Below, in pieces: positions 63,318-64,000 of a stretch of DNA of 64,000 nt. Every line of letters begins with the position of its first letter. Positions within the stretch are counted from its first letter, which is position 1. The DNA is from Brevibacillus reuszeri (GTDB lineage Bacteria > Bacillota > Bacilli > Brevibacillales > Brevibacillaceae): positions 248,001 through 312,000 of the forward strand of contig NZ_LGIQ01000017.1 of the NCBI RefSeq assembly GCF_001187725.1, given 5' to 3'. The notes below the pieces were generated by a model. That model did not search any database. It was given only the letters and a program-made list of their open reading frames with translations, and was not told where the DNA came from. A program made the translations under genes and the position numbers.

Positions 63318-64000
63318 ATGGAAATCAGACATTTGCAGACGTTCCTGGCGATTGTGGATACGGGCAAATTTACAACAGCATCCGAGCAGCTCGGTTACGC
63401 ACAGTCCACGATTACCTCGCACATCCAAATCCTTGAGGATGAATTAGGCTCACCGTTGTTCGACCGATTGGGGAAAAAAGTGATTTTGACGAATTTCGGC
63501 AGAGAGCTGGTACCCTATGCCCGCAAAATGCTGGATACGTACAAGGAAATCAGGAGCCTCGCAGCTGAGCAAACGGGGATCTCAGGGGATATTGTCATTG
63601 GTGCAGCCGAATCTCTCTCCATTTATCGGCTGGGAGAAATTTTAAAAGAATTCAAGAGAAGCTATCCCGGCGTAAATATCTTTTTAAAGAATGCCATATG
63701 CAATGAGCTGCGCGGAATGCTGCATACTGGCGAGGTTGACCTGGTCTTTACCATCGAGCCTGCTATCACAGACCCTAACCTGATCGTTACGAACCTGAAA
63801 AAAGAAACGATGGTCATCATCGGTGCTCCCGAGTCGGCATTGTCGCCAGCGACCTTTTCACATCCACCTGCGCCAGAAACGATCATTCTCAGTGAAAAAG
63901 GCTGTAGCTTTACAATGGGCTTCGAGAAATACTTGCGGCAAAAACAGTTCACCTATGGGAATCCATTGTCTTTTTCCAGCATGGAGACGATTAAAAAATG
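63318..64000 (+). CDS. LysR-family transcriptional regulator, C-terminus outside window
   Basis: 227 codons are visible from ATG 63318. MEIRHLQTFLAIVDTGKFT and AEQLGYAQSTITSHIQILEDELG-like wHTH are clear, followed by the effector-binding domain (GDIVIGAAESLSIYRLGEIL). Divergent from the DJ-1 gene, which may be its target. The end lies past base 64000. Confidence 0.93.
   Translation, partial: MEIRHLQTFLAIVDTGKFTTASEQLGYAQSTITSHIQILEDELGSPLFDRLGKKVILTNFGRELVPYARKMLDTYKEIRSLAAEQTGISGDIVIGAAESLSIYRLGEILKEFKRSYPGVNIFLKNAICNELRGMLHTGEVDLVFTIEPAITDPNLIVTNLKKETMVIIGAPESALSPATFSHPPAPETIILSEKGCSFTMGFEKYLRQKQFTYGNPLSFSSMETIKK

Overview
The window reads as chromosomal DNA of an aerobic, spore-forming, low-to-mid GC Bacillota, most likely Brevibacillus or a close relative. 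Supporting signs are a gerA-type germination operon, a FosB fosfomycin thiol transferase (the enzyme of bacillithiol producers), ClpE behind CtsR operators, strong AGGAGG-like ribosome sites with many GTG/TTG starts, and ECF-type AAC/CGT promoters. The genus is inferred from gene content only. No phage, insertion sequence with a transposase, CRISPR array or rRNA was seen. One tRNA-Leu is present.

Layout. 1-8.7 kb: amidohydrolase fragment, PHP phosphoesterase, YqeK-like HD hydrolase, methyltransferase, thyA-folA, a MocR regulator, cold shock protein, a lipoprotein behind an ECF promoter, a GNAT pair and a zinc-ribbon protein. 8.8-14.1 kb: PepSY membrane protein and two coupled dynamin-like GTPases (a split DynA). 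14.2-18.3 kb: gerA-type operon with a fourth tiny membrane gene. 18.4-23.8 kb: PfpI protein, tRNA-Leu, cytochrome P450, ECF sigma/anti-sigma pair, a poly-Gln protein, fosB. 24-31.3 kb: globin-MCP-CZB sensor, a basic trypsin-like protease, then the xpt-pbuX purine salvage operon with a tandem guanine plus ykkC-type (probably PRPP) riboswitch, bracketed by two copies of a structured non-coding element, then rsgA. 31.3-44 kb: His-rich membrane protein, MFS exporter with a leader ORF, HutD-like protein, YcnI-YcnJ copper pair, potABCD, EamA exporter opposite a MocR regulator, Bcr/CflA exporter behind an attenuator-like leader. 44-54.8 kb: small membrane and GNAT genes, clpE, padR, ribokinase, an alpha/beta hydrolase behind a 9-codon leader ending in RLR, GyrI-like protein, a helical immunity-like protein, an MDR oxidoreductase. 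54.8-64 kb: MalT-like LuxR regulator, endonuclease V, VOC protein, a broken PEP-mutase-type gene, MFS exporter opposite an SgrR-type regulator, DJ-1 protein and a LysR regulator cut by the window end.

How the parts work together. The purine block is the most integrated: guanine should switch xpt-pbuX off through the first aptamer while the second, if it senses PRPP, should permit salvage only when the co-substrate of Xpt is available. Several resistance or export genes (alpha/beta hydrolase, Bcr/CflA MFS, another MFS) carry short leader ORFs, in two cases with complementary segments that could mask the gene's ribosome site, suggesting drug-inducible translation attenuation. The two homologous structured elements at about 27.2-27.4 kb and 29.9-30.1 kb share a long terminal helix, internal helices with a compensatory base change, and a trailing hairpin with T-rich tail. 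They look like a non-coding RNA family or RNA-forming mobile element that I cannot name.
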